Assembly: GCA_947561715.1 (NCBI GenBank)
Contig: OX387205.1
Location: 4,159,001-4,223,000, forward strand
Direction of reading: 5' to 3'
DNA from: Ascidia mentula
Lineage: Eukaryota; Chordata; Ascidiacea; Phlebobranchia; Ascidiidae
Length of the DNA stretch: 64,000 nucleotides
Part shown: one piece after another, positions 47,892-60,520 of the stretch
Numbering within the stretch: the first letter of the stretch is position 1
How the letters are laid out: each line of letters begins with the position of its first letter
Program-made: the position numbers and the translations under genes
Notes under the pieces: generated by a model
Told to the model about the DNA's origin: nothing
The model's database searches: none
Seen by the model: only the letters and a program-made list of their open reading frames with translations

Positions 47892-50800
47892 GTGCTGAGT
47901 CCAGGGACCCATCACAATAGGGGGTCTGTTTCTTAATAAAGTTATTTTGCATTGTCACTTTTTCGGGAGCCTGAAACTGAAGGTGATGGTTTGACGACAA
48001 CAGTAGCCGGATTCCACCTCCCACATGCTTTAAACAGGGGGTGATGACATCATGGTTACGTTGTTTGCGGCTATGTGGGGTAGTGTTGTGGCGTAGGGTA
48101 TGGGAAAACGAACTGTTTTTACCGCTGAATTTGCATGGTTGGTTTTTTTGAAGTGACACATTGTTTCAAATTTTGTAGATATGTATGGTTGGTTGTTTCT
48201 TAATTATCACGGTTTAGTTCGTTGGGAAAAATGGACAAATACACGCTAATTTATGTATTTATTCATTTAAAAAAAACACCCTCTTACTAATTAAACAAAG
48301 CATACCTAAAAAAATCAAGAGATACATTTATGAGTACATAAATAATGAAAACTTCAAACACGGAACATTTTGGGATTAAACGCATTTTTCTTTTTTGAAT
48401 CGTGACCATGAACTCGAATCACTTAAAGACATCGCATTTTGACACGTTTCATCCTATAGGCCAGATGTTGTTGAAGGAGGAAATCCTTTAAGTCGCGCAC
48501 CTGTTGCAGACATTAACGAAATCCCGATTTTCGGTTATAAACCGATAAGGACTCCCGTACCCTAAAATAGAAACTCAATTTTATTTTCGTCTTCCAGCGC
48601 ACTGAAATTCAGCTTAAGTCACGTTGTTTTGCTTTTTATCCAGTCGTTGTAGACATTTTGAGCCCTTTCATCTTCCGCCAGCATCCCTAATCGACTTTTG
48701 GGCCCAAACTGGCTCCCAGAGGCCCCGTCTATGCCAGTAGTCCACCCAAGCCCGTGTGAAAGTGGCAACAATGAAAGTCTTAGTGGCCTAAGAACCGTGG
48801 CAGGTTGCATCGAGATCTGACACTCTGTCAACAACGACGCGCGTTTGCTCCGGGTCAGACCATAGCTTTACTACACCACCAGACCGGTGCCTCCAATTCC
48901 ATGGGAACCATATTGGATTACAGGCCTCCTGGACGCGTGACGTAATCTGTTTGCAATAACTGGTTTGATGATGTAATGACCGATCTAAGGCCGCTGAGCG
49001 CGGATGGTCCGCAGGCCGGCTTATTACCAAAGCGCCCGAAGGTAGTTTGTGTTGAAAACAACGGCTTTGTGTGATTTTCTCGCTTGAATGTGTCAGCTGG
49101 GTAATAAAGTTGACTACGCACCGGATTATGATCTTTGTGTTATTGTTTCGAGTCGCACAGAAAACCGCAAGACCGTATTTGACAGGGAAGCAAAAGCGAA
49201 ATGTTATTGACGTTCACTGATAACCCGTGAGTACGAACCTGATTTATGTTTAAACCTCACTCCAAAATTGGCTTAATTTCACAAATTGAATGCAGACAAT
49301 CACTTCCTGGTGTTTACTGCATTCCGAGACTCAACGCCTAAATGCGTGAAATATATACAATTACATCATATTGTTTTAAGTGTAACTGAGAGAAGAAGGT
49401 AATATTTCAACATTATTTGACAATATGTGTTGCACGCGTTTGGACAAACAACACACACAGTTCTTATGCGCATATATTTGCTCATGTAATTGATTTATTG
49501 TACAGCTTTGGGTCACTCAAGCCACCCCAAGCAAATTCAACACGCTGCAGACACGTAAAGTTCCAAAAATAAATCGCACGCGCCTACTCTGTAACGCCAC
49601 AATCGTCTTGGCCGCTTTGTGACGACACAGAACAATTCAAAACATTCGTCAGCTGATCGCGAGCTTAGCGCCTGGCAGTCGGCGACAGGACAAAACGAGC
49701 CTTCATAGTCGTTGCGCTGCAATTGAACCATTGACTTCAGCCACTTGTGAGACATGATTAGCAATCATAACAAAACCCTCGAAATTTTCCCTGACTGGTG
49801 GTTTGGCATTGATTGATGTAAGTGGGAAAATGTCGGGTGACAAGGTTAATTGGAGTCGCCTTTAGTCTTGTTTTTCAGTTGCGTCGTGGCGTGTTGGATT
49901 TCCGTCTAAACTGGGTTCGTGTGTTTCGGATATAGTGATTCCCACACAGCTTGCCGTGAACCCCTGGAGTGACATTTGTAACTTTCAATGGTGCCGCTAA
50001 CTCTCCATGTATTTACAATGATTTTTTTTGTTATATTTAGGGTAATATTATGATGCGGACGTTCTTCGGTTCCACAACGGTTGCTTCGAAATCTTTTCGT
50101 GTTTTGTTGGGTGCTGTAACCCATGAAAGGTTGGGAAGCACTGTTCTAACCAATAGAAAAAAAACAACTCTATATTATAACAAAGAAAAATTTCACAAAG
50201 AAACCTCACAAGTAGGAGGTTGACAATATACAGTGAAAGACATAAATAGGTAAAACGCCCAGTTTTAGCCACAGGAATTTAACTAAAAACTATTGTACAC
50301 TAATTCTGTAACCGAATGGTGCTGGAACCAACACAGAGTTCGACGCCTACTACCAAAGGTTCGAAAAATTCTCCGAAAAAAACACCGTCTCAACCCAACA
50401 TCAGAGCCTAATTGCTGTACGTCAGATCAGAGAAAAGGGCTGTTTTTATAAGTTGTTCCACAAACCCATAATTTTTCTATCACGTCATGCGATGTCAACG
50501 TTGAAATTAGTTTGTCATAATAGGAGCTATGAATGAAGCTGTCATTATAAGATAACTGGGAATTACCACAGACGACGTTGGAAAGGTTTGATGAGTAACC
50601 CGAAATTTAAGGATATACGCCATATGACCTTGAAATCATGAATGTTAGTAATTGGTTCAGGAGAAAGCATTTGTTGACCAGATTATTTTTATTTACACTT
50701 CTTGTTGATCAGTAGTTAAAATTAGAATCCTTTTTTCATCCTATACTCATCACATTTTCGCTAGCATAAAAATAGTTTGAACACCACACAAACTCAAAAG

Positions 50801-51902
50801 CAGCTTCGAAAGTCTTCACTGTAAAATGATGGTTTCGATTCAATAGAAAAACGGAATCAAATGCTTGTATTTGCTTGCATTGGTATTTTGCAAATTTAAC
50901 TACATTCCAAGCATTTTCATTCGATGAAAAACTGTTTAAAGTACAAATAACTAAATGAGACGAAGCGTCTACCGCTAAAGGGCATACGGGGTCACCGTGA
51001 AGCTTAAACGACCTTTTCCTCGCCAAGAAAATTGTTTACTGGCTGTCGAATTCCAGAAGGCCGCGAGTTTAATGTTTCAACTTGCGTTGTTGTCCGTAAA
51101 CACGGTTGCAATTTCGACAGCTAATTGCGAGGTTAGCGTGGAGGTGAAATATGACAAAGGCATACCGTGGTAATAAGCCTCATAAAAACCGGCCCGGTTA
51201 AAGCCACGTGAAAGATTCTGCTGTTCGAAAAATAGAGTCGAGATTAAACCTGTCAAAATGTAGGGTTCATATATGGAGGGATCAGAGTTTGAAAGATAGA
51301 GATGATCACGTTGACTTCATTAATGCGCACGCCCGCGCTTGCCTTGCGAGGTCGAGATAAGGAGATGTGATGAATAGCCCTATTGTCTGTAACGCAAAAA
51401 GTGCCAGATCCCCAAACACGTGGTTGACAGATTGAGATGAAAGACCGATAAGCGTTGAAACTGTGAAAAGACCAAACTCATTACCGCATTAGGCACGGAT
51501 CCGCTTCTACTTTGAGAGTTTCCAAGTCGGTAGAAGCGGATATCATTCATCGAAACGTGCATCGGTTATCAATGTTCTGCTGCTAAAAGGACCATGTGTT
51601 ACTCTGTAACCCACGCAAGCACTCTGTAGATCGATAAGATATCATTGTGTGTAGTTCCGTTTACACAGATACGCGTAATTTGGTTGATTGAAATGGCCAT
51701 TCTTTGACGTAATATATATTCGTCGTTCTGTTTAAGATCTCGTAAAAATGGTGATTTATTAACTATCGATTAGGCGGCCGTCTTAGCTTAGCTAAATTAG
51801 CTTACCTTTTGATATAAGCATTGCTGAAAAAAAACAGAGTCTGAAAAAGCTTAACACTTTTGAGATAAATGTATTTAATTGAAACCTACATTGATTTTAA
51901 TT

Positions 51903-51943
51903 TGTAGGGATTCGAACCCATGTGGCCAAACTAGGAATTCCGA
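51903..51943 (-). repeat. tRNA-derived fragment (second copy)
   Basis: The minus strand carries GGGTTCGAATCCC, a good B box/T arm, preceded by sequence resembling the neighbouring larger copy (CGG.ATTC, TGGCC). No A box, so only a 3' fragment. Confidence 0.45.
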
Positions 51944-51974
51944 TGAAGTTTTTTTTTTGTACAAGAGTTTTTTT

Positions 51975-52082
51975 GACCACACCGGGATTTGAACCCAGAA
52001 CATATTTTGGCCATGAATCCCGACCAGGTTTTCTTTTAGGTATATGACTCAGGCGCTTAACCAATCGCTCGTACATGGGTCC
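51975..52082 (-). repeat. tRNA-derived element (degenerate tRNA or SINE head)
   Basis: On the minus strand an A-box-like GCGATTGGTTAAGCGCC is followed about 60 bp later by CTGGGTTCAAATCCCGG, a perfect T arm. The acceptor stem pairs poorly (about 4 of 7), and the middle is longer than in a standard tRNA, so I do not call a functional tRNA. Confidence 0.5.
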
Positions 52083-52698
52083 AGTTGGCGAAAATTAGAA
52101 AATCAAGAGCGACATCACGCGGTAAACATTTTACGCTTAAATAAGCTGCCCTGTGTGGTACATTTGGAAAGAGTGGCATAAATAATCAATATTACAATAT
52201 TACACATTTGGAATATCAATATTCATGCAAATCTACACATCTACATATATCGCAAATTTGAACCATGGATGTAAAGTCACATTCAAACATTTTGTTTGTA
52301 AAGTTTTGGAAAATGTTTGTTGCTGAAGCTGCCAGGCATATAATGTTCATCAAACTCACAAGATCCTCTGACAAAAAATGACTTGGTCGACGTTTCGGTC
52401 GTTATGCAATGGACCTTCACCAGGACAAGGTATGTAAATGCAAACACCATAGTAAAGATAATAAAGCGCGAAAAATGCGTAAGGGGGCGGGGAAAGAAGA
52501 AAGACAAAAGAATTAAAAAGAATGTTACCCTTCGAGTAAACACTTTCCTAAATTCGAGTTAAACACATTCATAACCGAGACTATCGTTATAATCGAGGGT
52601 AGTTAAAGTAATAATCCAGTTTGAATGTTAATTTTTGAATTGACCAAACCAGAATTGAAACTTTAACTACCTTTTGACGAATCAGTTGCATTTGCGCA

Positions 52699-52854
52699 GG
52701 TTGGGCATGCAACCACCTCTGTATATTATTTCTGCTGAGGTTGGGCATGCAACCACCTCTGTATATTATTTCTGCTGAGGTTGGGCAGGCAACCACCTCT
52801 GTATATTATTTCTGCTGAGGTTGGGCAGGCAACGACCTCTGTATATTATTTCTG
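52699..52854. repeat. 40-bp minisatellite, four copies
   Basis: Four head-to-tail copies of a 40-bp unit, starting at TTGGGCATGC 52701, 52741, 52781 and 52821. Each contains the imperfect palindrome GAGGTTGGGC..GCAACCACCTC. The last two copies have GGCAGGC for GGCATGC, and the last has CAACGACC. Confidence 0.9.
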
Positions 52855-53702
52855 TTCACTGGTGCAACATGTCACCTATGCGTTTTGGTGTGTCATGCAA
52901 CACCAAAGACAAGCACTAATGTCAACCATTACCATTTCAGTCAAAATGTTACATCACTGACAAAATGCTAAACCGTAACAATGTCATTTTAGGAACCAAT
53001 TTTCAATCTAAGCAAAAGTGTGACCACAACAATTATTTTCATTAACATTTCATAATATTTGTGCGTCGATGAACAAAATTTTTATACAGCCATAACTACA
53101 AAAATGCTAAAAAACAAAAGTACAAGCTTTTCATTCAAAGGCTGCAAACGACTTCCATAAGCGCATTGCGTTTAGTTCCAGTCAACGGAAAGTTTGCATA
53201 CTATTTCCCGTCGGTTTGATTTTCCGCTTTACCTATGACAGCAAATGCGAGACTAATGCTTAATGCACTAGCGAAAAATTACAATTTTCATCCAACTAAA
53301 GGGCAACATATAACGGTCACATCATTGTATTCCAGTCGTCTACAACATCGACCTGTTGGTACAGCAGGCAGCGTGGGAAGGTGGAAATGCCAAAAGGTTT
53401 TGTTAATGACTCTGTCAACAACGCAGAAATCGGCTTCGCTTGACATAATACTTCCCCGCGTGACAGCATGTCACGTTGTGGCTTTTTTCGCAAGAAGTGG
53501 AACGTTGCGTTGCGCGCAGATGCAGCTAATTGACATCGTGGAATAACTCGTTTTGTCACGACACGCCGCCAACAGCGTCAACATATCTTGGTAAAGGGCC
53601 AGGAACAGTAAGTGCCATATTTGGGGTTAGTGGGAAGAAGGCGATTCATGCCCCTCGTGTGAAGCTATTGTTTTTGTTGCACGTCATTCATAACGGAGCG
53701 GG

Positions 53703-56700
53703 ATGAGTAGACACGAGGTGTTCGTTGCTTTTGAGTCGGTTTTTGCCCTGGCGGGAATTTACCTGTTGGTGGCAGTTTTGTACGTGAATTGCAGAAAGTA
53801 AGTTTATATTTATTACACGGAAAAACAGGTTTGCTGCATTTTAAACTCGCAAAACTGTATGATCTAGAATCACGTTTCAAATCATTTGCTCAATGCGGAA
53901 TTAAATGCCAACATAGTGCTTAACCTAACTACTATATGAATATAATGTGTCATAAGGACATCGTTAGTTTTATTAACACTTTTTTGTGAATAAGTCGTGG
54001 TGGTTTGATCTGTAAAAGAGACCGGATCTTTTTCGTAAACATTCGTCACGCAAAATTTAATTTTTAACTTATCGCTATATGACATTGATTACCACCCCCA
54101 TTTCAGATACTTTTGTTCGAGATCGTTCGTGTCACAAAAGCTTTGGAAGACTCGGGTTTTATTGGACAGCTTCTTCATCTTCTATATACTGACAGCTATC
54201 AGCAAGTTCCTGCTCAATCTATCCACCCTCGTATCGCCACCCCCCACCTCAACAATCACGTGCACAAGGGTGGGAAAAGCTTTCCAATTCCTGCATGCCT
54301 TCGGTAAGTTGTCGTTAAGCTCGAGTCTAGCAGTACTGGGTTAAGCAGCTGGTCTAAAGGCAATTTGTGACAAGTGGCCTAAAAATATGGATATATTACA
54401 CTCACCAAATGTGAAAAAATAAATGTAAAAAAGGATAAATTCTCCAAATAAATTATCAAAGCCAAGTTCAATGCGTATCCGTAAACATGAGTTTACAGTT
54501 ACTAGTAATTGGCTTCTGTTTAACAGGCGATCGTTTTTATACTTTCAAACGCTTGCAGGTATTCTTTTTGTCCTGTCAAAGCAAATTGCCAGTAATTTTA
54601 ATACTATTCTATTGGAAAAGAGTACCCGAAATTTTGTGATGTTTGCAGGTGCGGCTGTCCTGTACACATTCCTGTGGCTTCGACAAAACACTCTTTACAG
54701 GAATCCATTCCTCAAACGCCTCGCAACACCTTGCTTGGTCGGGTAAATACACAAGTAATTTTGTATTGTACACATGGTCATCTCCCCATAGCACCCAAGT
54801 TTTGAAAAATGCTGCGAGACTTACCGCGTGATTTCCTTAAAATGCCTACGTGCAAGTTATAAAGGTAGCGTATCTCGCTTCCGGTTGCGCCGTTAGTAAG
54901 TGACAGTTGTGATCAATGGAGCAATCGCCTTATTCATAAAATATCTTATGAAGAAAATGATGGCAGTAAAATTAGTTGCCAGTTGCATTTACATCGGACT
55001 GAAAGATTGATATGTTTGCCCCATATTAATGTATTTTGTACAGTTACACTGTTGCTAGGCGTCAGTAGGGCATATCAGCATCCACTAAGTATAGCAGTTT
55101 TTCCATACTTTCCATAGCATAAATGCTATTGATGGAATGCTGACCGAAACCTTACAGCTTCAAACAGTATTGTACCCAACTGTTTACATCAAAGGGCGTA
55201 AGGATGAAAGAATATATTGACGCAAACTCTCGGGATGCATTTTTCATCGACATTAAAATTTTTACTTTTAATAATTTCTGTGCATAGGGCAAATGCGAAT
55301 TTCACATCAACTCATTCCGTTTCAGAAAGTGCAAATTTTTTAAATGTGAATATCACTTCCGCCTCGAGCACGTTATGGGTAGAACACGTTTTACCATTCG
55401 GAAAGTAAATCCATTAACAAAATTGCAGAATGAGTTGGACGCTGTTGGCGATTATCATCCTGATAGCTGGCGTTGGAACAGTCGCCCTTCTCGCTACGTC
55501 AAACGGCGGCACGTACAAGATTAGCAACATCACCGGACATTGCGAAAACTCATACGAAGACAATCACAACACAACTGTGGTATACGCAGGATATACAGCC
55601 ATCGTTGTTATACAAGGTAACACATTTGTAATGTCGTATGAGTTTCCCTGGCACTTCAAAGAGCGTTACACTGAACTTCGTGTCTGTTGTACTTTATTTA
55701 TAAGTTCTGCGCACGCCACGATATCTATTTGCGGGTAAAATAGGTTAGGCACGCAACTAATGTTGTCTTAGAGAGCTGTGGACAACTTCCTTCTTGTGAA
55801 CTTTGTAATTTTGCGCCATCTCCGGTGACGTAACGGGCATGACATTTTGCACGAGTTCCACAGCACGAGCAGCATAAGAAAAGTATGCGGTAGAAGGACC
55901 AAGGATAGAAAAGATGTTAGTCTAGAGTTTTGGCAGCGGAATTTGAGTGACCAGCTCCCTTGCCAGCCAACATTTGCTTTACCCCTTCGCTAAATTGGCG
56001 ATTGTTCAAAGAATTGGACGGTCAACGCCGTTCGCCAACGCGCTAAGTTTGTGCTTTTGAAAATCGCACCACTTCTTACTCATAGACTATTTTCGGGTAA
56101 CTTGGGACAACTTAAAAATCAATCACAACTTGAAAGCGCATTTCGGATGTCATAAATTCACCAAATTTATATTTTCATTGGCCAACGTATACGCATTTCG
56201 TATAACAACCACGCACTTTTTTAGCACTGTGGCTTCCCAATAGGGTTTCCCATGGGGTCTACAGAATGTAATGGCAAGCACTAACAAAATATGAATGCTG
56301 TAGTTTTGTGTGGACAAAACAAAAGAACAGCGTCGTGCTGTTGAATGGAGCTGGAATTAGTTTTCTTGGACCTATTTTAAAACTTTAAGTAACATTCTGG
56401 AATACCTTATAGTTGTCTAAATGGTAATGGATGTCGTCGTCGTCAAGTCAACAAGTAATTTATTTTCAGTTTGGCTCCTCTTCATGTTCGTCTACATACT
56501 AAAGAGACACCAAACCTTAATCGAGCAACGAAACTTCGGAAAGTTCTCGAACAAACGATGTATCAGCACTGTAGTGAGGAATTGCTGTATCGCTGCGGCA
56601 ATAACAACGATAACAGATATTGCGGTGATACTCTGCAACGTACTTGGATTAAGATACACGTTATCCCAACAGGTAGGGTGTCAAAAAACAGAACCATTTC

Positions 56701-57143
56701 GGGCATTTTTTCAATACTAGTAATCTTTTTTAGCCGTTAAAGTGGATGTTTCACAGCATGCGACTTGTACGTCCTGCATAATAGCTTTGACTTTTCTATC
56801 AATGTTGACAGCAAACTTGACCCTCAATGGATGTTTTCCGTCAAAAAAATCAAATATTATTCATTATTGTCATGTTGCTGTTTTTACAATGATACTTCCA
56901 TTTTGTAGCGGAGTTCAGAAGGACATCAATAATTTATTTTGGTGAGCTGCGCACAGTCACGTTTACATTATCTATTTTTAGGAGATATACGTGCTGTGGG
57001 ATTGCGATTACGCGGTCAACCTGGTTTGCACGCTCTTCTGCTTCAAAAACTGGAGACATTTTCTTTTCCCTTGGAGAAAAGGACCACAAAAAAGATGCGA
57101 AAGGCCAGAATTGAAAACAGTTTCTAACGGCATGACTGTATGA
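53703..57143 (+). CDS. Seven-transmembrane protein, GPCR-like, family not recognised
   Basis: Exons: 53703-53797, 54107-54303, 54559-54742, 55429-55616, 56470-56672, 56982-57143; each junction is GT-AG and in phase, giving 342 aa ending NGMTV. Hydrophobic segments lie at roughly 8-28, 49-70, 90-108, 160-182, 208-233, 258-279 and 291-313, with basic loops between them (for example LWKTR, LYRNPFLKR, ILKRH). Cys84 before helix 3 and Cys197 in the second outer loop could form the usual GPCR disulfide; Asn192 is a sequon in that loop. Helix 7 ends NLVCTLFCFKNW, like the helix 7-8 turn of a GPCR. No DRY or NPxxY motif is visible, so the class is open. An alternative last exon pairing at 56735-56940 is out of phase with the preceding exon and was not used. 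Confidence 0.68.
55235..55408 (+). CDS. Possible small secreted peptide in intron 3 of the 7TM gene
   Basis: A 57-codon frame starts with a plausible signal peptide (MHFSSTLKFLLLIISVHRANA) followed by a short Ser/Thr/Asn-rich chain with two sequons (NFT, NIT). It ends LPFGK and stop; a C-terminal Gly-Lys can be an amidation signal. It lies on the same strand inside an intron of the 7TM gene. No homology recognised; it may be chance. Confidence 0.25.
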   Translation: MHFSSTLKFLLLIISVHRANANFTSTHSVSESANFLNVNITSASSTLWVEHVLPFGK

Positions 57144-57905
57144 TTCACTGCAAGTTCTTGGACAAATTCGTGTACATCACGAGGAATTGAGCTTGCCAAA
57201 CTCTGCCGCATGACGCCAGTTTGCAAGCAATTGGCACGGATCACAATACATAACTGAAAGCCATCTAAAGTGATTGGCAAATTCAGTATTACACACTGTG
57301 AAACCACTTTGCTTTGGAAACATCTAATTTTGCGCCATTGGAAAGTGGTTTTGAATTGCCTATTGAAAGCAGTGACTTTTTTTTAATTTGCGTTCAAGCA
57401 AATAAATTATATAAACCTGTTTGCTATAATGTCTGGTTAGCAATGATAGACGTGTTTTGTTCTTGTTGGTGCGAGCTTTCAACACATTACTTCCAAAGAC
57501 AATCGGTAATAAAACCTCATCAATTACAACGTTCTACTGCAACCTCAGTAAATTATGACGTAACAACTTCAGTTAATCATGACGTAACAACTCAGGTAAT
57601 TATGACGTCAGGTGCCTTACGACGCAGGCGTGCGTGACGTCAAATCAATTCCCATCGCTCGGGAGTTATTGTCACAACTCACTGCTCCAACACAAAGCAA
57701 ATTATAGGGTTGGAAAATAAAGCTCAGGCACTGCGCACACAACAGCACATTTTTTCAAAATTTGTCACGCAATAGCAGGTCACTGGAGTTTAGGTCACAT
57801 GTTTTTAACAAGTTGCTTGTCTGGTCGTTATTGACCAAAGAAAAAAGTACTGATTAGTAACAAAGTCGGATATTACACAACAATAATGTAGTGACATTGT
57901 AAGGT
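57144..57905. promoter_or_regulatory. Intergenic region with a CRE-like cluster at 57541-57642
   Basis: Four TGACGTAA or TGACGTCA sites at 57556, 57580, 57603 and 57635. The first three sit in three direct repeats of about 24 bp (AACYTCAGTWAATYATGACG). They lie about 260-350 bp upstream of the next gene's start codon. This suggests a CREB/ATF-type control region; the gene controlled is inferred from position only. Confidence 0.5.
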
Positions 57906-60520
57906 ATGCAAGATACTACGCAGTGGTATTGGATAGGATTTGGATTACTGCTGGTCGCAGCTTTTATCATAGCAGTGTTTTTCCTCATTCGGGCCCTTTG
58001 TGCTTGTCATGACAACGAGTAAGTAATAGTTTTTTTTGTGAGTTTAACTTATAACAAACTAAAGATATTTTAAATGTTTCATGAATTTGTACCCTATTTG
58101 TAGAATCTTATGACAATTTTACACAAATAGACTTCCATTCCTGTATAAGTATTTGTCCCTTTCTTCAATGTCCAGTTTATTGTATCTAACAGAATAATAT
58201 CCAAATATTTATAGAACTCAAGAGATAGATTAAATTGCAACTGACTTCAAACAATTACATGAGAACTATACTAAAATAATTTTTGTAACATACAGTCCCG
58301 GAGTTTATGAGAAAATACTATTATACCGGGTCACAAAGTATTCACAAACCTTGATCCACATACGTCTGTGTAAAACAGAAATCTGTGCGAATTTTAATGA
58401 TTATGTTAATGATTAGGGCCACCACCTGTTATTTTTGGTTATATATATTTGAGTTGAAATACTATACACGAAATCGTAGCTTTAATATTCGTACAGATTT
58501 CTATGTTACATATGCTTTATACGTGGATCAAGTTTGACGAAAACTTTGTGACCCGGTGTAAACGTATTTTCCGAATTTATGAGTAGCTGTATGAAAAGCG
58601 AAATGATTTCCACAGGACTTTGCGCAATCGACAGATTATAGACGTGACCATCTCTCTAACGGAGCAGTCAAAGGCCGATTTCGAGTCTCAGATATCAACA
58701 CTTGTCACAACTCCATCTTTTAGACCTGATTTTAGGTCAACACCTAATATGCAAACTTCAACTACACACTATACTACTCAGGTCGGTACTTGTATCCTGT
58801 ACTGCTGCCTTACCTATACACTACACTGCAATAGACGGCGTTGTGGTCCTGAGATAAAATTGGGCAAATGACGTGAATGTGCAACGTAACAACAACAACC
58901 ACAGCACGAACGCACGACGTTAACACAAAACAGAACGTAATAAAAGCAATGATGAAAACCAATGAAAAAAGCACTAAGTTTTGGCATGTTTTAGGACGAC
59001 TACTTGACCTTCATTCATGGACGAAAAGCTCAAGGTCGAATATCGCGAACTCACAGTCTCAGCAGGTATGTGGAAGTTGGGATAAAGTTACGATGAAAAA
59101 TGTGTATTTTGTTGACGGTTTTGTATTTTGTGGACGTTGAAGACTCGATGATTCTCATCTGAGGAGTGTGTCCCGGATGTTGTGGCAAAAACTCACAGTT
59201 TCGACCAAGGAAGAGACGATAACGAAAACTACGTATCGAAGATCGGTAAGTCACAAATCTGATATTGGCAAGTGTCTACGGAGACAACTTAATGTTTACG
59301 TTTTTCACATTAAAATATCATACTAGCCTATAGTTATCAATATCAACGCAGATGTGCAATCACATGGCAAGGTGGTGAACCAGACTATCAATATCATTCC
59401 ATCGTTTGTCCCGTTTTACTGTGATTCTTTTTTTAACTTGTGTAATAATCCTAAGTCGTATGTTTGACGTTTTTTTGCCAGTGCTTGCCGGCATCATCGG
59501 TATCGCGAAAAACACAAACAAATGTTTAAAAACTTTTATTACCAGTTTTCTGAATCAAATTCTGTGCAATGTATAACCGTTGCTTTAGGTAAAAAAATGG
59601 ATAAAAAATTACCATTTTTGTTATCTCGGCAAAGAATTGAAAGCAATTATCATCGTTATGCTGGGTAGCATTGTATTCCCCAATTTGTAACGGTCATTTT
59701 TAAATAAATCAAACATTTGTTTATCGGAAAATGGATCCCTACCATACGGCTGCCATATCTTTCGACAGAAACATTTACTTTTATTAACTAGTAATGAAGA
59801 ATTACATGTCACGAATCATGTAGAAAAGCACGTTAACTCACCGAAATCAGCGAATTTACGCGAGCACGGGCAACTTCTTTCCGGGTGGAGCCCAAAAACG
59901 AGCAAACGTCGACCACCTCGCCTGGAACAATAACTCAGTGAAGGTTTTGCTTTTCGCCAAACTCGCTTCGGGATATTTTACTGTGGACAGCGTTGGAAAA
60001 CTGTGCAAGGTATATTGTAATGTCGGACTTTTTCAAGGGGAATCCGTACAATCATAGGTAAAACCATGATATTTACGTTAATTTCGGTGAGCTGAAAATG
60101 CACACTGTTTCCACCTATCTGGTTTCGTCAGTGCAACTGGAGACTCTTGACTCATTAGTTGTACATAAATGAGCTTTATTTTATAGAAGTATTGGCTTGT
60201 AATAATAGTACATCTTCCCAATGCATTACATTGTAAAACGAACTTTAATTGTTTAAACCTGGTCAAAAGCTGGGGACTAGTGAAAATATGCCCTACATCT
60301 TCCGGAAACTATTAAGCAGCAACTCTTTCCAAGTATTTCTAATACACTTGTAATTAATACTAATGTCTTTTTCAAGGTCAACGATTGGAACCACGTGAGT
60401 GACAACGACCTTCGTTATAGAGAACAAGCGATATTTGCCCTTGCTTGTAACAACGAAATTGAAGTTGTCGAACCCATCCGCGGCAACAAAGCCACATGGA
60501 AACGAACGTTATTAACCTAA
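57906..60520 (+). CDS. Single-pass membrane protein, family not recognised
   Basis: Best in-phase chain: 57906-58018, 58616-58781, 58995-59065, 59143-59245, 59851-60009, 60377-60520, giving 251 aa. The first exon encodes a short outside N-terminus and one helix (GFGLLLVAAFIIAVFFLI) followed by Cys residues, so the rest should be cytoplasmic. A Ser/Thr-rich linker follows, then a C-terminal globular-looking part (KVLLFAKLASGYFTVDSVGK, later DWNHVSDNDLRYREQAIF). Exons 1, 2, 5 and 6 are the firmest. Exons 3 and 4 rest on phase agreement alone, and a second reading there ends VSKIG and would not join exon 5 in phase. The donor after exon 2 (GTCGGT) is weak. I do not recognise any domain. Confidence 0.5.
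58315..58567 (-). mobile_element. Foldback MITE, separate copy in reverse orientation
   Basis: Same element as in the array spacers, about 253 bp: outer arms TATACCGGGTCACAAAG and CTTTGTGACCCGGTGTA. The core reads in the opposite direction (CCTGTTATTTTTGG here, CCAAAAATAACAGG in the array). It lies in intron 1 of the single-pass membrane gene, ending about 50 bp before the exon 2 acceptor. This is an independent insertion, which confirms mobility. Confidence 0.78.

Larger units (their letters stand above)
47713..53702. other. Upstream region of the CCN gene and intergenic DNA
   Basis: No protein-coding gene recognised. It contains the CCN promoter, a GC-richer stretch around 48.6-49.1 kb, tRNA-derived sequences near 52 kb and a minisatellite at 52.7 kb. 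Frames up to 96 codons on the minus strand show no domain or splice context. Confidence 0.5.

Noticed and set aside
56742..56945. Hydrophobic plus-strand frame as an exon of the 7TM gene
   Set aside because: Its phase fits neither the preceding exon nor the last exon, whereas direct joining of 56672 to 56982 is in phase.
59051..59245. Alternative exon reading ending VSKIG in the single-pass membrane gene
   Set aside because: It ends in phase 1 and cannot join exon 59851-60009, although it looks protein-like; left as an alternative.
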